DNA of 64,000 nt from an uncultured Myxococcales bacterium. Its GTDB lineage: Bacteria > Myxococcota_A > Polyangia > Polyangiales > Polyangiaceae. Positions 34,201-42,853 of the stretch are shown piece after piece. A program made the position numbers and the translations under genes. The DNA is taken from the NCBI GenBank assembly GCA_937949945.1, contig CALFEQ010000137.1:27786-91785 (forward strand). Reading direction: 5' to 3'. The number at the start of each line of letters is the position of its first letter. Within the stretch, counting starts at the first letter, position 1. Below the pieces are notes generated by a model. The model was not told the DNA's origin, made no database searches, and saw only the letters and a program-made list of their open reading frames with translations.

Positions 34201-35144
34201 TGACCGTCGTCGGCGACGAGAACGAAGGCGCTCGTTATCGGACCATCGACGAGCCGCCACTTGTAGAGGAGGTTCGCGCCCTCGGGGTCGAAGCTCCGGC
34301 GACCGTCGAGCCGTACGATGGAGCACGTCCGCGCGGCCTGGTCGGCGCCGGCGTCGGCGATCGGGGGGAGGTTCGGGATGACGACGCCGTTGCCGAGGCA
34401 GAGCGTGTTGAGCTGGAGCGTCGACGGCTCGAGGGTCGTCCCGCGCACGCTGATGTACGTGCCGTCCTGCGGAGGCACCGCCTGCGACGCGCTCGCGATC
34501 GTCGGGAGGATGAACTTGAGCTGGTGGCCGATGGCCGGAACGTCCGCGGTCGGCGTGACGTAGACGTACGTCGTGCCCGTGTTGAAGTCGCAGACGAGGC
34601 GGATGGTGTAGAAGATGTCCTTCTGCACCATGTTGATGCTACCGGGCAGGATCTGGAGCGCGCCGTTGACGACGAGGTCGTTGTTGCCGTCGTAGTGCGC
34701 CGACCCGGTGTACGCGATGCCGACGGCCGAGAAGAAAAGACCGGCGCAGCCGCCTTGGCGATCGGCGCTCCCGATGAAGATGTGACGCTCCGGGAGGTTC
34801 CCGAAGTCCGACGGCATGTCGTTGATGCGGAAGGTGCACTCCATCGACCACGCGGGGCCGACGTTCGCGTCGACGAAGATGCGCGCGGTGTCCGTCGCGT
34901 AGATTCCGCCGCTTCGTAGAAGAAGGTCCGAGAGCGACGGATCGACGGTGATCTGATTCGGGCCGGAGTACTCCTCGACAGGGCCGTAGTCGAGGAAGAT
35001 CGCCATCTCCCCGCACGCGCCCACGCAGTAGATGTTGAACTCGCTGGTGAACGGAAGAGGGCCTCCGGGGAAGGGCAGAACGCCTCCCCACGAACCCATG
35101 CCCCAAGGGGCGTCGACCCAGCCAACCGGGATGCAGTTCGACAT
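31224..35144 (-). CDS. very large virion protein with PKD-like domain
   Basis: 1306 residues. The N-terminal 230 residues look like a concanavalin-like/laminin-G fold (MECTFRINDMPSDFG, IFYTIRLVCDFNTGTTYVYV). LPPIADAGADQAARTCSIVR then DGRRSFDPEGANLLYKWRLV is a clear PKD/Ig-like domain near residues 255-305. A long helical and beta-rich part follows (WNYISDFWRLVEDTDVIETF). Extracellular-type modules suggest an external tail or baseplate-spike component. A continuous antisense frame of 1377 codons exists but is a shadow of codon bias. Confidence 0.8.
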   Translation of the reverse strand: MSNCIPVGWVDAPWGMGSWGGVLPFPGGPLPFTSEFNIYCVGACGEMAIFLDYGPVEEYSGPNQITVDPSLSDLLLRSGGIYATDTARIFVDANVGPAWSMECTFRINDMPSDFGNLPERHIFIGSADRQGGCAGLFFSAVGIAYTGSAHYDGNNDLVVNGALQILPGSINMVQKDIFYTIRLVCDFNTGTTYVYVTPTADVPAIGHQLKFILPTIASASQAVPPQDGTYISVRGTTLEPSTLQLNTLCLGNGVVIPNLPPIADAGADQAARTCSIVRLDGRRSFDPEGANLLYKWRLVDGPITSAFVLVADDGHTVGSIQTNKLYSDEAQVFDADPGIAAGDVLLIDGEPYTIVDTGFDTGFFIRIEGHLLEGGLSNRPFRILKQNTISGATTAQPTFYPDVPGLYKFDLVVFDGGLFSAPSNTIVNVTESPVPRGCAVDVRFLWNYISDFWRLVEDTDVIETFWGALAQVAASELLTLWQHEYSKSLRDIQRTFQRRWLHYDLFIQEPQIEQTTIRTIFAGVQSRGLDGSEDIAGKTIVVVLPDGSAHELFLTQPDPSPRPGETIAALQRMLQRRLQELDRRFTVDVQWRSDGNEARFVVRAPFPFVFTADSTATALFNFPARNDLPRGSGGAAVGINGYKVGRSLAGIDVQTGDYLVVGGVAYRILRVVSDPGDDWEAQRLILSDNIPLNLGSDWVIAGATRSTFLDFYNSLCSAGDTAIYEVVQKSTGQLSYFACDTLSAAADGTTALLTEHYPIAAYLVDDDYDVYFHSIYRRTYMPVDELVVEIPTLQEKIRNTDDTQVLRQNIDFFRTEYRGLPCIKFVTGSEDVWQGGLPPRRMWAETTYIDNRPVIEQNFGIPAEFTLDDLSALDKNIDYLSSVRGLWYAYFSGPTLYNLRVGTQILLGLPFAEEAGTIIEVDTDFSANQGRFLIQDLNEQAIVRSYTYPRVLPIEINPATGERYKVGDTVTQFSPLVEGVEIVDYLKDPKWFEGLLNQGSFYEVEKFFKFLVRVDSAAFNLNTLLFAIQFVKRIKPTYTFPVLMVRQDIGGAGGSTTVDVSDDVRYHGVLTLQASIVPQGQALCYDQTHPSGGGWWSQFDSGPNGPYTPPTYPNAIPMSNWIHDQGLLAPNETALAVLTRVLAAPELPTADSIYYADLPIYSNIVAIFESGMRFWLPQSGYRIGRDVTCTTAATINKIVFFLRFIAPNATPLILSIFRNNALIHTEFFVTPYFTGDGIEALKIHKQFSISPGLAAAPGDVFRAELAHQNNDFNTFIETCGVVIGEGEDWFADVPVAAGTWKSILPL

Positions 35145-35155
35145 CGCTGCCTAGT

Positions 35156-35434
35156 CTACTTGACCCTCCGGTACACGATGTTGGTGACGGGTCCGCCGAA
35201 GGGCGGCGCCGGAGGCGGGGTCGACGTTGTAGCGCCCCGCCAGGCGACGTAGTACACGCCGGGCCCCGGGAAGCCCGTGTCGATGCCGCGGAAGCTGTAG
35301 AGACGCGTCTCGCCGTCCCCCAAAGTCGAAGAGTTTCCATCGCGACCCGTATGGTGCCCGCGATCGTTGTTGGCCACCGAGGGAAGTGGTGAGAGGAGGA
35401 CGTCTTCGGGGATGTACCCATCGGCCGTTGCCAT
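35156..35434 (-). CDS. small virion-associated protein
   Basis: 92 residues ending PPAPPFGGPVTNIVYRRVK. It includes RLYSFRGIDTGFPGPGVYYV, a beta-strand pair. A decayed relative of its C-terminus is found at 36488-36603. Tightly packed (11 bp) after the preceding structural gene. Confidence 0.65.
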   Translation of the reverse strand: MATADGYIPEDVLLSPLPSVANNDRGHHTGRDGNSSTLGDGETRLYSFRGIDTGFPGPGVYYVAWRGATTSTPPPAPPFGGPVTNIVYRRVK

Positions 35435-35440
35435 CGCGCC

Positions 35441-36451
35441 TCAGGAGCTCAGGAACGAGGTGGAATCGCCGGTCCACGGAAGAACGATGTCGCCGACGCA
35501 GACGAACTGCTTCGTTGCAACGTTGGCCGGGAAGGAGTCCCCGTTCGCCATTCCCATCGGCTTCCACCAGAGGTCCGCCACGGTACCGTGCCGGCCGATG
35601 TTGTTCGGCGTGGTGGAGGCGAGACCCATCGGCCAGAGAGGAAACTCCCCAGAGAAGCTGTTCGCCACGGAGCTGAGTGTGCTGTTAGCCGCCCAGAGGT
35701 TGTTGCTTCCTTCTCCCGTACCGAACGCCGTGAAAGGGCCGTTGCCGCGCGCCACGAATCCCACGCTGTAGAACTGGGAATAGGCCATCGACGCGTTCGA
35801 AGAAGCCGAACTAGACCCGGATGCGTTGAAGACCCGTGCGATCCACGGACGAGGCCAGCCGGCCACAGGGTTGTTCGGCTTGTCGAACAACCAGAAGGCC
35901 TGCGTCCACCCCTGCTGCATCTCCACGATGCGAACGCACTGCCCATCGGAGGAGATCCACCCGTGGAGCTGTCGCTGCTGGTCGCTCGTCGACGTGATGT
36001 ACGCCGAGCTCATGAGCACCTGCGAGTCCGTGGCCGTCGGCGGCGCCGTCGTCGAACCGCCGGTGAAGCCCGCGTTCTCCGAGACCTCCACAATGGGCGA
36101 TCCGAAGATGATGTTGCTGGAGTTACAGTGAAGAAGAACCTGAAAGTTCGCTGCGATGCTCGTACTTCGGAGAACGATCCAGGAGCGGGGGTCGAAGAGC
36201 CCCCCGACGATATCCGACGTCGAGTTCCAGCGATCGACGCCGTCCATCCCCGCCGTCACGCCGTTCGATGAACCGACGACCGTGAACGGAGCAGGAGGGG
36301 GCCCGCCGGACCACGTCAACGAACTGCTCCCGGTGAGGATCTGCTTCAACCGGAGCATGTAGAGACGGGCCATAGCGGTCGCCGACCCCTGGGGGACCAG
36401 CGTGTTGTTCGCCGTGATGTGCCAGACCTTGGAAAGCGACGGCAGAGCCAT
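35441..36451 (-). CDS. virion structural protein, beta-rich
   Basis: 336 residues without Cys-rich or catalytic motifs; Ser, Asn and Gly are abundant. Segments such as WIVLRSTSIAANFQVLLHCN and FYSVGFVARGNGPFTAFGTG suggest a jelly-roll or beta-sandwich receptor-binding or decoration protein. Assignment to the virion comes from composition and location. Confidence 0.68.
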   Translation of the reverse strand: MALPSLSKVWHITANNTLVPQGSATAMARLYMLRLKQILTGSSSLTWSGGPPPAPFTVVGSSNGVTAGMDGVDRWNSTSDIVGGLFDPRSWIVLRSTSIAANFQVLLHCNSSNIIFGSPIVEVSENAGFTGGSTTAPPTATDSQVLMSSAYITSTSDQQRQLHGWISSDGQCVRIVEMQQGWTQAFWLFDKPNNPVAGWPRPWIARVFNASGSSSASSNASMAYSQFYSVGFVARGNGPFTAFGTGEGSNNLWAANSTLSSVANSFSGEFPLWPMGLASTTPNNIGRHGTVADLWWKPMGMANGDSFPANVATKQFVCVGDIVLPWTGDSTSFLSS

Positions 36452-36487
36452 GAAGACCTCGAGCGGTGTTGAACGAAACGGTGGGGG

Positions 36488-36603
36488 TCAGCGGACTATT
36501 CGGAAGACGACGTCGACGATCGGCCCTTCCGTAGGGCGGCGTTCCCGAGAAGGAAGAAGAAGTTTGATTGGACGTCCAGTACTCCTCGAAGAATGCCCGC
36601 CAT
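36488..36603 (-). pseudogene. frameshifted fragment related to the 35156 gene
   Basis: Two frames together encode a match to the last 30 residues of the 92-residue protein at 35156. One frame gives EEYWTSNQTSSSFSGTPPYG, and after one extra A (GGAAGGG where GGAGGG is expected, near 36530) the next frame gives GPIVDVVFRIVR and stops, against ATTSTPPPAPPFGGPVTNIV then YRRVK. The available ATG at 36603 is in yet another frame. This looks like a decayed duplicate, although a +1 frameshift cannot be excluded. Confidence 0.5.
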
Positions 36604-36609
36604 GATCCC

Positions 36610-37584
36610 TCAGGAGAAAACCACCCGGAGGTGGGCATTGAGAACCGAGACGAAGTCGCCGGGGAGGCCAGCGGTGCGGTAGACCCGGAGCTCGTATTCG
36701 TCGTTGGTGTCCGTGCGGAGCGTGTTGCCCGTAGTGCCTTGAGGAAGAGCCGCGGAGACGAACGTCTCGGCGATCTCCTTGTCGGCCGCGCCCGTGTTGT
36801 TGATCTGGCTGTTCGCCACCATGTAGTTCTGGGTGACGTTCCAGAGCTCGACCCAGCACTCCGCATTGACGGCTTCGGACACGAGGGTCGCGACGAGGTA
36901 GTAGGTCTTCGTCCCAGAGGGGAGGAGGGAGAGGTTGATCTGGCGCTGGGCGATCGACTGGCCCGGCGACTCAGAGTTCGTGCTCGCCACGCCGGCGACG
37001 AGCGGGATCTCCATGTACCGCGTGAGGGTGATGTCGATACGGTCCTGCCCCGAGTTGTTCGTGATGGGGACGTCGCCGATGAAGTTCACCGACCGCTGCT
37101 GGCCAACGAGGCTACCGTTCTTGAGGACGTTCCAGCCCCCTGCCACCGGAAGAAGATCGGCGAAGATGTAGCGCAGGACCTGGTCGTACCCGCGCGTGTT
37201 GCCGTCGTAGTTGTTCTCCTCGATGCCCGCTTCACCGAGTCCAGGAAGCGCCCAGCCGCGGTCGGCGAGCGCGCCGACGTTGTTGTAGCGGACGCGGAGG
37301 GCCAGGATCTGGACGTTCCCCGCGCCGCCCCCGTTCGTGACGAGGCGGATGCGGTACGTCCCAACGAGGTCGGGGGTGAACGAGCTCGTCGCGGCCGTCG
37401 GCGTCGCCAGCACCGCCGCGGAGCCCGGTGGCTTGTCCAGCATCTCCCATTGATACGTGGAGTTGCCGGAAGTCCCGACGGAAAGTTCGATCTGCCGGCC
37501 GAGCCAGAGGTCCTGCCGGGCGGTCCCCGGGACTCCTGCTCCTGCCCCAAGAGGCTGGTCTGCAACGATGACGGCACCGGGCAT
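36610..37584 (-). CDS. virion protein with Ig/PKD-like N-terminus
   Basis: 324 residues. Residues 30-100 (IELSVGTSGNSTYQWEMLDK, PPGSAAVLATPTAATSSFTP, GTYRIRLV) form a PKD/Ig-like beta sandwich. The rest is beta-rich (SVNFIGDVPITNNSGQDRID, ELRVYRTAGLPG). It is the first gene of a - strand tail block; AAGGGAG lies eight bases before the ATG, and TATAAG lies at 37596-37601. Confidence 0.72.
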   Translation of the reverse strand: MPGAVIVADQPLGAGAGVPGTARQDLWLGRQIELSVGTSGNSTYQWEMLDKPPGSAAVLATPTAATSSFTPDLVGTYRIRLVTNGGGAGNVQILALRVRYNNVGALADRGWALPGLGEAGIEENNYDGNTRGYDQVLRYIFADLLPVAGGWNVLKNGSLVGQQRSVNFIGDVPITNNSGQDRIDITLTRYMEIPLVAGVASTNSESPGQSIAQRQINLSLLPSGTKTYYLVATLVSEAVNAECWVELWNVTQNYMVANSQINNTGAADKEIAETFVSAALPQGTTGNTLRTDTNDEYELRVYRTAGLPGDFVSVLNAHLRVVFS

Positions 37585-37595
37585 GGTCTTTCTCC

Positions 37596-37601
37596 CTTAT
37601 A
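37596..37601 (-). promoter_or_regulatory. TATAAG element upstream of tail gene 37584
   Basis: On the - strand TATAAGGGAGAAAGACC precedes ATG 37584. Similar TATAAG or GATAAG boxes occur before genes starting at 51265, 54362 and 57060. They could be -10-like or T4-late-like promoters, or partly ribosome binding sites (AAGGGAG). No matching -35 is seen. Confidence 0.3.
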
Positions 37602-37626
37602 CAATCCCGTGTCGAAGTGGGTCGAG

Positions 37627-37758
37627 TCAGGTCCCGGTCTTCTTCACCGCATGGCGCGAAAGATACACGATCGCGGATCGAAGCACTTCTTGGTCGTCCC
37701 GCGCGTGTGACCGAGTGTTGAAAGATCTGGGGCCGCCACACTTGGAGCACTTCTTCAT
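37627..37758 (-). CDS. small zinc-finger protein
   Basis: 43 residues, MKKCSKCGGPRSFNTRSHAR then a helical end with LRSAIVYLSRHAVKKTG. CSKCGG gives one metal-binding pair. It is divergent from, and 12 bp away from, the + strand zinc-ribbon gene at 37771. Too short for certainty, but the codon use is ordinary and it fills the gap before the tail block. Confidence 0.45.
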   Translation of the reverse strand: MKKCSKCGGPRSFNTRSHARDDQEVLRSAIVYLSRHAVKKTGT

Positions 37759-37770
37759 GGAGGACCTGTC

Positions 37771-38088
37771 ATGCCGGTGAAAGAGCTGGATCCGGAGCTC
37801 GCGTGGAAGGCCATCGAGGGCTACGCGAACGAGCTCGCACCCGAACAGAAGGCCCTCGACGCCTTCTACCGGCAGTTCAACTGCAAGCGGTGCGGGAGTA
37901 ACTGCCGGAAAGAGACGTTGAACGCCGTTCATGCGTTCAACGACCCGCAGACCCTAGTACCCCGTTCTGTTCTTCGGTGTCTATCCTGCGACTGCTTGTT
38001 CGACCCGCATACGGGCATGGTGCTCGAGATGGGCAACCCCGCAAAGGTGCCGCCCGACATCCCGATCATCCAGCCACGCGACGAGTGA
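37771..38088 (+). CDS. zinc-ribbon protein on the opposite strand
   Basis: 105 residues from ATG 37771 with GGAGG nine bases upstream. FNCKRCGSNCRKETL and RCLSCDCLFDPHTGMVLEMG form a four-Cys zinc ribbon. It is one of only two + strand genes in the right-hand two-thirds of the window, placed between two - strand virion blocks; its end overlaps the baseplate gene by 23 bp tail to tail. Such isolated genes in structural regions are typical morons. Confidence 0.65.
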   Translation: MPVKELDPELAWKAIEGYANELAPEQKALDAFYRQFNCKRCGSNCRKETLNAVHAFNDPQTLVPRSVLRCLSCDCLFDPHTGMVLEMGNPAKVPPDIPIIQPRDE

Positions 38089-41000
38089 GAACAATCCTGT
38101 CGGGGACGAAGGCCGCGAGGCGCCCCGTCGTGAGCGCGTTCTGCGAGCGGGCGAGGGTGATGCTCCGGTCGTAGTTGTGGACGACGGCGAGCATGTTGAT
38201 GGGGTTCTGGATGCTCGTCGCCCCACGGTTCGACACGATGCGCTGAAGGTCGCTCGCCTCCATCGCGTCGCCCGGCTGGATCTCGCGGATGTAACGCTGA
38301 AGGTCTGGCAAGACCTCGGTCTCTTTCGAGCCACCGGAGTACTCGAGGTCGAAACGCACGAAGTGCGGGACGAGGTGGCGGGCGAGCGGGCTCTGGTTGA
38401 TGACGCGTTCGGTATCGGCGGAGATGAAGCTCTGGACGTTCTCCACGAGCGCCGAGTACTCGTAGTTGATGGAGATGCTCTGCCCGGTGAGCTGGGTCGC
38501 GTTCTCAGGGTCGTCGTCGACGCCCACCTCGAGGATGGAACGCGAGAGATGAAGCACGACCTTCTCCGCCGGCGAGAACGCGAGGTTCGTGTCCGGCGTC
38601 GAGAGGTAGTAGCCGTCGGACTTGTAGCTCTCCGGCAGCATCAAGATGCCCGCGTCGATGTTCCAGAGGTCGCCGACACCCTCCGAGACGAGCTCGACGT
38701 CGAAGTAGTAGAGCCCGGCCTCGGCGACGTTCTGCGCCATCTGGGTGGAGATGATGCGCTGCCCGCCGCGGCGGAAGACCTTGAACTGCTGGTCCGAGAC
38801 GCCGCTGAACGTGACCGAGTTGCCCGTCATCGTGGTGACTTCGAGCGTGTCGACGTTGCCGCCGGGGGCGACCTCCGAGATGAGGTACTCGCCGGCATCG
38901 GCCGAGACGTTGTTCGTGTCGGCGACGTTCGAGAAGCCGAGCGTGGTGTTGGCCTCCGCCGAGGAGCCGGACTGCTGCCGGAGGATCATCAAGACCTCCG
39001 GGTTGAAGCGGAGTCGGAACTGACCCGCGGAGACCTCGACGATCGACGCGATGTTGAGGCCGACGAGGTTGTTGATCTGCTTGGCCACGCCGTCCCGCGA
39101 GACCGCTCCCGGCGTCGCCACGTCGTTCACGAACGTGAGTATCTTGTCGGGCTGGTTGTCGAGTGAGATGCGGAGGCTCTTGAGCGCGAGGTTCGGCACC
39201 GGGTCGGCGAGGTCCTGGCTCCCCGTGATGGGGACGTAGTCGATCGTGACGATGTCGCCGGCGAGAATGCCCTTCGAGACGAAGTCGATGCCGTTGCTCT
39301 GGAGCTTGTTGGACGAAGTGACGCCGTTCTTCGGCTTCGTGCCGTTCGGCGGTGCGGGGATGCGTTGGAAGCGAAGCGTCGGGTCCGGCTTGAAGGAGAG
39401 CGTGGAGCCGTCCTCCTGCTTGATCTGGAACCGCGTGGTCTGGTCGACCTCGACGCTCGTCGGTTCGAGGAAGTACATCCGCGCGGAGCCGAGAGAGCGG
39501 GCGCCGACGCGAATGCTACGGAAGATCTCCGGGGCGAAGTCGTGGCTCACGCGGAGCGCCGTCGAGTTGTTGAGCGAAGGCGGGGAGTAGTTCCGCTCGA
39601 GGTCGGAGTAGAAGCCGGTCTGGAAACCGTCGAGGACCCACACGACATCGAGGTCGGGATCAATCGTCGGCGTGACGTCGTTCCAGTCCGGCACGTCGGG
39701 CGTGCGGATGTCGCGTGTGGTACGCACGGTGTTGTCGACGAAGAGCACCGAGTGCGCCGTCGACGGCGCCGTCGTGCGCATGTTCGGTCCGAGCGGGACG
39801 AAGCCGAGGTAATGCTGCCCGTTGTAGGAGATGACCTGGCAGATGTCCTGGTTGACCACGATCTGCGACGCCGCATTGAAGAAGTCACGTGCGTCGAACG
39901 CGTTGGTGAGGCCCGGCGGGAAGTTCGTCGTGATCGTCGGCCCGCCATCCCAGGTGAACGAGATCGTTCCGCCGGCGCCGAAGTCGAAGCCGCCCGTGGG
40001 CTCGGCGACCGACACGATGCCGAGCGAGCAGACCGCCGACGTCACCTTCAAGCCGATGCCAGGATTCTGGAATGCGCGCGAGCGCACCTCGACCGCCTTG
40101 GCGTACGGGATGGTGGTGCCGACCGGCTGCGCCGCCGAGTCGAGCAGGTCGATGCTCGTGACCCGGATGAGCGGGCGCGTGACGCCGCCCCCGCCGTTTC
40201 GGCGGAAGATGGTGAACTCGAGGCCGCTCTGCGTCGCGGTGAAGTTGCGGTCGACGCGCACCTGGGTGAAGAACGGCGCCGGGACTTCTTCGACGACGTA
40301 GTCGCCGACGACCGAACCGTTCGAGATGCGCAGGATGTCGCCGACGGAGACGCCGAGCGCGTCGAAGTCGATCGGGGGCGTTGTGGAGAAGAGGTCCTGG
40401 TCCTGCACGACCTGCCCGGTGGAGCCGGAGATGCGGGTCTCCTTGGGCTCGACGAGGTCGATCTCGATGTCGTCGAGGAGGCGCCAGCGGAAATCGCCGA
40501 CGGGCGTGAGCGGCGGCGGCGTGAGGGTGAGGATCGGGCTATTTCCTGAGCTCTGGGTAACCTTGAGGACGCGGTAGACGCCCGCGGCGACCCCGTCGAG
40601 GATTTCGAAGGTGAACTGCTCGCGGCGCGCGCGCTCGAGCGCGACGTAGACGGCGTCGCCGACCTGGTAGTTGTTCCCGAGCTTGTAGTCCGCGAGGATG
40701 ACGTCACCCAGGATGCCATCGCTGTTGGCGTCCGTGGCGTTGAGCCGGCACTGCGTGCCGGAGAGGAGCGGGTCGTCGTCGGTCACGACGTCGATGACGG
40801 TGACCGCGGTGTCGAAGTCGGCGCCGCGGACAAGGATGTCGGTGCAGCCGCCGATGTGGACCTTGTTCGGCTCGACGGTCACCGTGCCGTTCACGCCCTC
40901 GGGGAAGACGATGCCGCCCGGGAGGCCGGAGAGCGTGAGCTCGACGCGGCGCAGGCACCAGGGCTTGTTCTGCGCCGGCACGAGGACTTGGTCGGCGACC

Positions 41001-42082
41001 TCGACCGTCTGGTCGTTGATGACCCGGGTGATCGCGAGGTCGCGCACCGTCGGCGGGTTCGGCCCGAACATGTCGAAGAGGGTGAGGACGTAGCCCGAGC
41101 TCGGGCCGACCGGGCCGACCTTGGCGATGAAGCCGCCAGAGGGGAACGTCACGCGCCGCGAGGTCGGCTTGAACTCACCGTCGGGGACGGTCGTCGCGTC
41201 GGTGCCGGCGAGAAGGATGTCGCCAAGCGACCCGCCGGTGATGACGTCACGCTGCATCTCCGGATCGTTGAAGCCGACGACGGCGAGGCGGGTGACCTCG
41301 GGAAAAGCCCTGTTGAGCTTCGCGTTGATCCCGCGGAGCGTGACGAGCGAGCGCTCGGAGAGGTCGTTCCGGATGCGGCTGGCGAAAGCAACCGCGTCCT
41401 CTTCGGGAAGACCGAAACGGAAGCGGTTCTTGTTCACCACACGGATCGCCGCCGGGAAGTTGGCGATGGTGACGATCTCGTTCGGGCCGATGTTGTACTC
41501 GTCGCCGGCGCGCTCGGCGACGACGTTGATGTCAAAGTAGTAGAGCTCGCCTTCTCCGTTGAGGAGCATCTCCTCGAGGCGGATGCTCTGGTTGCCGTCG
41601 GGGAAGTAGTGGAGCCCGCTGCGGGAGGTGACGAAGTTCGCCGGGCTCACCGAGGCGTTCTGCGCCTGGCCGAAGTAGATCCGGACGACGCCGCGCGCGA
41701 CGTTGCCGCGATCGCGCTCGGAGAAGAGGTTCGCCCCAAGCGCCTCCGCCTCGTCCAGCGTGAGCGTCGCCGGGTCGCGGAAGGAAAGCATGTTCTTCAC
41801 CCGCTGGATCTCGCGGATGATCGGGTCCCAGAGGAGAAGCGCGGGCTTCATCAGGAGGTCGCTCACCGCGTCACCGTCGGTGGTGGCGAGGTCTGGGAAC
41901 TCCTGCGTCAACCGCTCGATGATGAAAGTGCTCGCGTCGACGGTGAACGGATCGGTGCCGAGACGACGCAGGAGCGGCTGGATGACCTTCGTGTCGACGG
42001 GAGAACCCTCGGAGAGGTCGAGGGTCTCGTCCCAGGCGCGGAGACGCTCGCGGATGAAAACCTCGTAGTCGGCAAGACCCAT
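38066..42082 (-). CDS. baseplate J-like protein, large
   Basis: 1338 residues. The N-terminal 300 residues match the Baseplate_J/gp47 layout: RERLRAWDETLDLSEGSPVD, then TKVIQPLLRRL, then LDEAEALGANLFSERDRGNV, ARGVVRIYFGQAQNASVSPA and GDEYNIGPNEIV (the GxxxNV-type loop). The following 1000 residues are repeated beta modules (for example TSIDLLDSAAQPVGTTIPYA and GEYLISEVAPGGN), unusually long for this family. It builds the baseplate wedge connecting tube and fibres. Confidence 0.82.
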   Translation of the reverse strand: MGLADYEVFIRERLRAWDETLDLSEGSPVDTKVIQPLLRRLGTDPFTVDASTFIIERLTQEFPDLATTDGDAVSDLLMKPALLLWDPIIREIQRVKNMLSFRDPATLTLDEAEALGANLFSERDRGNVARGVVRIYFGQAQNASVSPANFVTSRSGLHYFPDGNQSIRLEEMLLNGEGELYYFDINVVAERAGDEYNIGPNEIVTIANFPAAIRVVNKNRFRFGLPEEDAVAFASRIRNDLSERSLVTLRGINAKLNRAFPEVTRLAVVGFNDPEMQRDVITGGSLGDILLAGTDATTVPDGEFKPTSRRVTFPSGGFIAKVGPVGPSSGYVLTLFDMFGPNPPTVRDLAITRVINDQTVEVADQVLVPAQNKPWCLRRVELTLSGLPGGIVFPEGVNGTVTVEPNKVHIGGCTDILVRGADFDTAVTVIDVVTDDDPLLSGTQCRLNATDANSDGILGDVILADYKLGNNYQVGDAVYVALERARREQFTFEILDGVAAGVYRVLKVTQSSGNSPILTLTPPPLTPVGDFRWRLLDDIEIDLVEPKETRISGSTGQVVQDQDLFSTTPPIDFDALGVSVGDILRISNGSVVGDYVVEEVPAPFFTQVRVDRNFTATQSGLEFTIFRRNGGGGVTRPLIRVTSIDLLDSAAQPVGTTIPYAKAVEVRSRAFQNPGIGLKVTSAVCSLGIVSVAEPTGGFDFGAGGTISFTWDGGPTITTNFPPGLTNAFDARDFFNAASQIVVNQDICQVISYNGQHYLGFVPLGPNMRTTAPSTAHSVLFVDNTVRTTRDIRTPDVPDWNDVTPTIDPDLDVVWVLDGFQTGFYSDLERNYSPPSLNNSTALRVSHDFAPEIFRSIRVGARSLGSARMYFLEPTSVEVDQTTRFQIKQEDGSTLSFKPDPTLRFQRIPAPPNGTKPKNGVTSSNKLQSNGIDFVSKGILAGDIVTIDYVPITGSQDLADPVPNLALKSLRISLDNQPDKILTFVNDVATPGAVSRDGVAKQINNLVGLNIASIVEVSAGQFRLRFNPEVLMILRQQSGSSAEANTTLGFSNVADTNNVSADAGEYLISEVAPGGNVDTLEVTTMTGNSVTFSGVSDQQFKVFRRGGQRIISTQMAQNVAEAGLYYFDVELVSEGVGDLWNIDAGILMLPESYKSDGYYLSTPDTNLAFSPAEKVVLHLSRSILEVGVDDDPENATQLTGQSISINYEYSALVENVQSFISADTERVINQSPLARHLVPHFVRFDLEYSGGSKETEVLPDLQRYIREIQPGDAMEASDLQRIVSNRGATSIQNPINMLAVVHNYDRSITLARSQNALTTGRLAAFVPDRIVLTRRVAG

Positions 42083-42085
42083 GAA

Positions 42086-42739
42086 CTACACCGTGAGGTT
42101 GGCCAGCGCCGTCTGCCCGGCCTGGGAGGTGATCTCGGTGGTGACCCTGAGAGCAGCGTCGTTGGCATCGAAGCGTGCCTCCGACACCTTCGCCAGGAGA
42201 AGCCGTTCATCCTGTGGGAGTCTCGGCTGGCGCCCCTGGATCGCGATGATTTGGCGGGAGGTGTTCTCCACGGACACGACGAAGTCCGAGATGATGGCCC
42301 CGGTGTCGTTCTTTGAGAAAGTCCGACCGAGGTTCTTCAGCGCGCCCCCGCCGAGACGCCGGTTGAAGATGTCCGTGCCCGGTGTCGTGAAGAGGATCTT
42401 CGTGAAGAGCTGGACGAGGCGAAGAATGCCGGAGACCTTGCTCGGCACACTCGAGATCCGGAAACGGAGGAAGCTCCGCGGCGAAAGAACAAGTCGGCGG
42501 GAGGTCACCGCGACCGTTCGGATGATGGGCGAGCTCCCCTCGGGCACCGTCACGAGAAGACGGTGGCGGTTCACGACGGCGAAGTCGCGCGCCTCGATGT
42601 CGTTGACCAGCACTTGATCAACGTTCGAGAAGTCGCTGCCGACCACGTCCAGGATCGGTACCGCGGAGCCCGGGACACGCGTGACGGACGAGATCTCGAT
42701 CGTCTCCTGTGGGAAGACTACTTGAAGGTCGACGCTCAC
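42086..42739 (-). CDS. gp25-like baseplate wedge protein with TIG-like N-terminus
   Basis: 217 residues. Residues 15-65 (ISSVTRVPGSAVPILDVVGS, then VDQVLVNDIEAR) look like an IPT/TIG domain. The C-terminal 110 residues (LFTKILFTTPGTDIFNRRLG, then TSRQIIAIQGRQPRLPQDER, RVTTEIT) have the pattern of GPW/gp25 baseplate proteins. It lies directly upstream of the J-like gene in transcription order, the usual pairing. Confidence 0.68.
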   Translation of the reverse strand: MSVDLQVVFPQETIEISSVTRVPGSAVPILDVVGSDFSNVDQVLVNDIEARDFAVVNRHRLLVTVPEGSSPIIRTVAVTSRRLVLSPRSFLRFRISSVPSKVSGILRLVQLFTKILFTTPGTDIFNRRLGGGALKNLGRTFSKNDTGAIISDFVVSVENTSRQIIAIQGRQPRLPQDERLLLAKVSEARFDANDAALRVTTEITSQAGQTALANLTV

Positions 42740-42771
42740 GGGCCGAGATTACCATGTGCGATCTCGGGGCT

Positions 42772-42811
42772 AAAAAAGCAGAAGCCCCCCAGCGGCATGG
42801 GAGGCTTCGCT
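42772..42811 (-). terminator. rho-independent terminator between RNase HII and baseplate operons
   Basis: On the - strand AGCGAAGCC pairs with GGCTTC.GCT (one bulge) and is followed by six T. It separates the upstream transcript (RNase HII and others) from the baseplate operon starting at 42739. Confidence 0.8.
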
Positions 42812-42853
42812 TGAGTCCAGTGGAGCGAGGATTCCCTGGCAGTATACGTATGG

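Noticed and set aside
30786..34919. A 1377-codon open frame on the + strand
   Set aside because: It is antisense to the 1306-residue virion protein and follows from its high-GC codon bias. It has no recognisable motif, is Arg/Asp/Val-rich in the way of shadow frames, and all neighbours are on the - strand.
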